Shown here: positions 5,804-7,594 of the stretch, piece after piece | Layout of the letters: every line of letters begins with the position of its first letter | How positions within the stretch are numbered: position 1 is the stretch's first letter | Assembly (NCBI GenBank): GCA_964631965.1 | Contig: CAZWAR010000122.1 | Location: forward strand, 1-7,594 | Length of the DNA stretch: 7,594 nt | Direction: 5' to 3' | Source: CAIQPS01 sp964631965 | GTDB taxonomy: Bacteria > Actinomycetota > Thermoleophilia > RBG-16-64-13 | Position numbers and translations under genes: made by a program | Notes under the pieces: generated by a model | The model's input: the letters and a program-made list of their open reading frames with translations, nothing else | Told to the model about the DNA's origin: nothing | Databases searched by the model: none

Positions 5804-5836
5804 CCCGTCAGCCGCTCCGGTCGGGCGCGGGACGGG
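5804..5836. terminator. Hairpin between convergent genes, possible bidirectional terminator
   Basis: CCCGTC (5804-5809) pairs with GACGGG (5831-5836); inside it, after a 2-nt bulge, CCGC (5812-5815) pairs with GCGG (5827-5830), leaving an 11-nt loop. A short palindrome GGGTCGACCC (5797-5806) overlaps the left arm. The structure fills the 66-bp gap between the convergent DUF3618 and corrinoid protein stops. There is no T-tract on either side, so the terminator function is inferred from position. Confidence 0.4.
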
Positions 5837-5858
5837 CGAGAAGACGATGCACGCTGTG

Positions 5859-6518
5859 CTACCCGCGCGTTCGAGCGACGAGGTCCTGACAGATACGGAC
5901 GCCTTCCATGGCGTCTGTACTCCATGAATCGGCCCCAACGTATTGGCATACCCGTCCGTCGATGATAGATCCCCCGAGCACGATGGGCGGTCGGTAACCA
6001 AGGGTCTCCTCCTGGCTCCGAATCAGGCTGGCTGTGGCTTTCATGCTCTCGAAGGCCAGCATGATGAGTCCAGACATGCAGACGACGTCGGGATGGTGGC
6101 GCTCCACCTCAGTCAGGAACCTCTCCGGCGGAACGTTCACACCCAGGTCCACGACTCTGAAAGCGAACCCGCGCAGCGAAGTGGCGAACATGTTCTTGCC
6201 GATATCGTGGATGTCCCCGGCGACCGTTCCCAGCACCACCGTGCCGGCGACGGCGTCTTCGGTGATGGGTTCGTGTTCTGGAGACTGCACAAGGTCCAAG
6301 ACCTCCCTGAACAGCTCTCCGGCCATGATGAGCCCTGAGATGAAGTACTCCTGCCGCTCGTAGCGTTCCCCCACCACCTTGAGAGCCTGCTGGCAAGTGC
6401 TGATGATCGAAGTGGGCGTCACCCGGCCTTGAGCCAGCAGGCTGTTTGTGAGCTCGAGGGTTCGTTGCTCGTTGAGTTCGACGAGCGCCATGCGGAGTTC
6501 ATCGAGAGTGGTAGGCAC
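5859..6518 (-). CDS. Corrinoid (B12-binding) protein of methyltransferase systems, MtaC/MtbC/MttC-like
   Basis: A 219-residue cytosolic methyl carrier. Residues 5-85 form the helical cap domain (B12-binding 2), with NSLLAQG, QALKVVGERYE and SGLIMAGELF. Residues 92-215 are the Rossmann-like cobalamin domain: D102-I-H104-D-I-G107 supplies the lower axial histidine, followed after exactly 41 residues by S149-G-L, then GG at 182-183. Such proteins shuttle a methyl group from a substrate-specific methyltransferase to a second one acting on a thiol or folate. Which substrate (methanol, a methylamine, a methoxylated aromatic or other) cannot be read here. The GTG at 6518 is taken as the start; its RBS is weak, but it stands 10 nt after the regulator's stop, so translational coupling is likely. 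The next in-frame ATG (6491) has no RBS and would trim the cap. Confidence 0.92.
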   Translation of the reverse strand: MPTTLDELRMALVELNEQRTLELTNSLLAQGRVTPTSIISTCQQALKVVGERYERQEYFISGLIMAGELFREVLDLVQSPEHEPITEDAVAGTVVLGTVAGDIHDIGKNMFATSLRGFAFRVVDLGVNVPPERFLTEVERHHPDVVCMSGLIMLAFESMKATASLIRSQEETLGYRPPIVLGGSIIDGRVCQYVGADSWSTDAMEGVRICQDLVARTRG

Positions 6519-6528
6519 GACGGCCTGC

Positions 6529-7251
6529 CTACTCCGCGCCCAGTCGGGCCCGGAGCCGGAAGAGCTCTGCCCGGAGCAGGAAGCGCCCCCAACTCACGGG
6601 AGTGCCGTCCCGCTCCTGGAAAAGATGCTCCAGGCACAAGGCAAGGGAGCCCTCGGCCTCCCCGAGCACTTGGGAGCTGTCCTCGTCGAGCTTGACCGCG
6701 GTCACGGTCAACTCGCCTCGGGGGAATCTCTGGGCGCCGCCAGAATCAAGGAAGGCGTGCAGGGAGGTGAGCTGTAACTGGGATTCCACCAGAGGCCTCC
6801 GCGGATCGTAGATGATGTACTCGGTGTGGTACATCGCGGGGATGCCGTTCGAATGGACCACTCTCCGGAGATAGATGACCCTCTGACCGGGAGAGACGTT
6901 GAGCATCACGGCGACGTGCGGATCCGCCTTGGTCATGGTGGCGGAGAGGATGCGGATGTCCGCCGATCCGTCGAGCCATTCCCCGCTCAAGGAATCGAGC
7001 CTGAAGACTGAGTCGGCCAAGTCCCGGCAGCGTGCGAAGGTACCCCGCCCCTTCACTCCCGCGACCAGTCCCTGTTGCTCGAGCAGGGAAAGCGCTCGGC
7101 GCACAGTCATGGGACTCACCTCGAACTCGGCGCACAGCTTCGCGCCGGAAGGCAAACGGCTCCCGGCCGCGTATTCGCCCGAGTTCAGCCTTTCGGCCAG
7201 AGTCCCGGCGATCCGTAGATACGCTGGTGGCTGCCCCGCGTCCGTTTGCAT
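6529..7251 (-). CDS. GntR-family transcriptional regulator, HutC subfamily (UTRA domain)
   Basis: A 240-residue DNA-binding regulator. Residues 8-72 are the winged helix: PAYLRIAGTLAERL, then RLPSGAKLCAEFEVS and MTVRRALSLLEQQGLV with the recognition helix near 46-57, and the wing KGRGTF. Residues 82-235 form a UTRA ligand-binding domain, recognisable by the LNVSPGQRVIYLRRVV block and by IPAMYHTEYI. HutC-type members are usually repressors released by a small effector. ATG 7251 is preferred; the frame opens further to a TTG at 7275, but that lacks an RBS and adds nothing to the domain. The corrinoid gene follows after 10 nt in one transcript, so the effector is probably tied to corrinoid or methyl metabolism. 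A HutC-like operator lies about 130 bp upstream, implying autoregulation. Confidence 0.9.
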   Translation of the reverse strand: MQTDAGQPPAYLRIAGTLAERLNSGEYAAGSRLPSGAKLCAEFEVSPMTVRRALSLLEQQGLVAGVKGRGTFARCRDLADSVFRLDSLSGEWLDGSADIRILSATMTKADPHVAVMLNVSPGQRVIYLRRVVHSNGIPAMYHTEYIIYDPRRPLVESQLQLTSLHAFLDSGGAQRFPRGELTVTAVKLDEDSSQVLGEAEGSLALCLEHLFQERDGTPVSWGRFLLRAELFRLRARLGAE

Positions 7252-7311
7252 CCCCCACAATGCTCCGAGCGTCAAAGGTGTCTACTTGCAGGACCTATAG
7301 CAAAAGGTAAT

Positions 7312-7365
7312 GCCGCAAAGCTCCCATGCATTTGCTGGCCATGGCTAGCTATTTGCCCGTAGCCA
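7312..7365 (-). repeat. Two short hairpins in the regulator leader
   Basis: TGGCTA (7342-7347) is the perfect reverse complement of TAGCCA (7360-7365) with a 12-nt loop. GCC-GCAAA (7312-7319) pairs with TTTGC-T-GGC (7331-7339) with one bulged base and an 11-nt loop. Both lie downstream of the predicted minus-strand transcription start near 7372, so they could fold in the regulator's mRNA leader. The stems are short and may be chance. Confidence 0.3.
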
Positions 7366-7378
7366 GAATAACATGCTG

Positions 7379-7408
7379 TCTATACAGGTTGATTGTCCGT
7401 TTTGGCAG
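7379..7408 (-). promoter_or_regulatory. Minus-strand promoter for the regulator-corrinoid operon
   Basis: Reading leftward, CTGCCA (7408-7403) and TATAGA (7384-7379) are separated by 18 bp. Both are reasonable sigma-70-type hexamers (four and four or five matches). Transcription would start near 7372, about 120 nt before the ATG at 7251. The -10 box sits inside the left operator site. Confidence 0.45.
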
Positions 7409-7421
7409 TCGCCTGTATAGT
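7393..7421 (+). promoter_or_regulatory. Plus-strand promoter for the right-edge gene
   Basis: TTGTCC (7393-7398) and TATAGT (7416-7421) are 17 bp apart, with four and five consensus matches. Transcription would begin near 7428, leaving a leader of about 124 nt before the GTG at 7552. The -10 box overlaps the right operator site. Confidence 0.55.
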
Positions 7422-7539
7422 ACAACGTGGGGGAACTTGACCGGTCGATGGTCTCGGGGTCTCCAAAGGCTGGCAGGGGGCAGCTGCGGTGGACCTCATC
7501 ACTAGGGTACGGTTCCGCCCGCCCGTAATCACTTTTCCG

Positions 7540-7545
7540 AAGGAG
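7540..7545 (+). promoter_or_regulatory. Ribosome binding site of the right-edge gene
   Basis: AAGGAG lies 6 nt before the GTG at 7552. It favours this start over the in-frame GTG at 7489, which also has an open frame but would place this RBS inside the coding sequence. Confidence 0.65.
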
Positions 7546-7551
7546 CCGAAA

Positions 7552-7594
7552 GTGGCCCACGAACTCGTAGAAGCCATGGCGAGCATGAAGGAGA
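7552..7594 (+). CDS. Start of a gene cut by the window, probably a second corrinoid protein
   Basis: Only 14 codons are visible: (M)AHELVEAMASMKE. The GTG start has a well-placed AAGGAG and an upstream promoter. LVEAMASMKE lines up with LRMALVELNE (residues 8-17) of the corrinoid protein encoded at 5859-6518: L, A and the final E are identical, M/L twice and K/N are conservative. An N-terminal L-x-x-A-M-x-x-M-x-E helix is, from memory, typical of the cap domain of corrinoid proteins in methyltransferase operons. Fourteen residues are too few for certainty. It may instead be another small helical protein. A longer version from GTG 7489 is possible but less well supported. Confidence 0.45.
   Translation, partial: MAHELVEAMASMKE

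Larger units (their letters stand above)
7376..7424. promoter_or_regulatory. Inverted-repeat operator, probably for the adjacent HutC-type regulator
   Basis: CTATACAGG (7380-7388) and CCTGTATAG (7412-7420) are perfect reverse complements, 23 bp apart. The left arm is part of a near-perfect 12-bp dyad CTGT-CTAT-ACAG (7376-7387), whose core GTCTATAC fits the GTnTAnAC pattern known for HutC-family operators. The right site, CTGT-ATAG-TACA (7413-7424), is a degenerate copy in opposite orientation. Centre-to-centre spacing of the arms is 32 bp, about three helical turns, so two dimers could sit on the same face. Each arm overlaps a -10 box, as expected for repression of both directions. The regulator is inferred from position and the motif class. 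Confidence 0.65.
7252..7551. other. 300-bp divergent control region between gntR-like gene and right-edge gene
   Basis: No gene is supported in this stretch. It is visibly less GC-rich near 7290-7425 than its surroundings. From left to right it holds the leader of the regulator mRNA (about 7252-7372, with two possible hairpins), two overlapping divergent promoters with an inverted-repeat operator (7376-7424), and a leader of about 124 nt for the rightward gene (about 7428-7551). The latter has an 8-bp palindrome GACCGGTC at 7439-7446, and I recognise no riboswitch there. Confidence 0.7.

Noticed and set aside
7252..7275. Eight extra N-terminal residues of the regulator from a TTG start
   Set aside because: TTG is a rare start, has no RBS, and the winged helix is complete from the ATG at 7251.
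7428..7551. Cobalamin riboswitch before the probable corrinoid gene
   Set aside because: I could not find the conserved B12-box sequence or a convincing multi-stem layout; only a short GACCGGTC palindrome is clear.
7345..7586. Short minus-strand frames near the right edge
   Set aside because: They run through the promoter/operator region, lack RBS and motifs, and oppose the supported rightward gene.

Overview
This is a GC-rich (about two-thirds G+C by eye), densely coded bacterial window with nine genes, seven complete in their essentials and one cut at each edge (the left-edge gene lacks its start, the right-edge gene is only 14 codons). The content points to an actinobacterium, probably a deep-branching and possibly anaerobic lineage. 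The reasons are a putative-holin-superfamily/DUF3618 membrane pair, a DUF1385 protein, two genes whose -10 boxes predict leaderless mRNAs, and B12-dependent methyl-transfer genes. The lineage is inference, because no rRNA or marker gene is present. No tRNA, rRNA, CRISPR array, insertion sequence or integrase was seen.

Layout. (1) 1-977, +: most of an ornithine carbamoyltransferase gene. (2) 978-1091: a convergent gap with a strong hairpin and five GACCGG repeats. (3) 1092-2075, -: an NAD(P)-binding extended SDR (epimerase/reductase). (4) 2076-2146: a compact divergent promoter region. (5) 2147-3484, +: a two-gene operon of a membrane-anchored HtrA-like serine protease and a DUF2177 four-helix membrane protein. 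(6) 3537-4346, +: a DUF1385 membrane protein with its own TATAAT box. (7) 4421-4780, +: a STAS anti-sigma-factor antagonist. (8) 4888-5792, +: the holin-superfamily protein and an overlapping DUF3618 protein. (9) 5793-5858: a convergent gap with a hairpin. (10) 5859-7251, -: a corrinoid protein gene directly downstream of a GntR/HutC-type regulator gene. (11) 7252-7551: a divergent control region. (12) 7552 to the end, +: the first codons of what looks like a second corrinoid protein gene.

The most interesting part is 5859-7594. A HutC-type repressor is transcribed with a B12-binding corrinoid protein and faces a divergently transcribed gene whose visible N-terminus resembles that of the corrinoid protein. 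Between them lies a perfect 9-bp inverted repeat (7380-7388 and 7412-7420). Each arm overlaps an outward-pointing -10 box (TATAGA on -, TATAGT on +), and the left site matches the GTnTAnAC core known for HutC-family operators. This looks like a repressor-controlled methyl-transfer locus of unknown substrate, with its methyltransferase partner probably beyond the right edge.

The middle block (2147-5792) holds envelope and regulatory genes: protease, three kinds of small membrane protein and a STAS protein. It looks chromosomal and ordinary, apart from the likely leaderless transcripts and an altered protease active-site motif.
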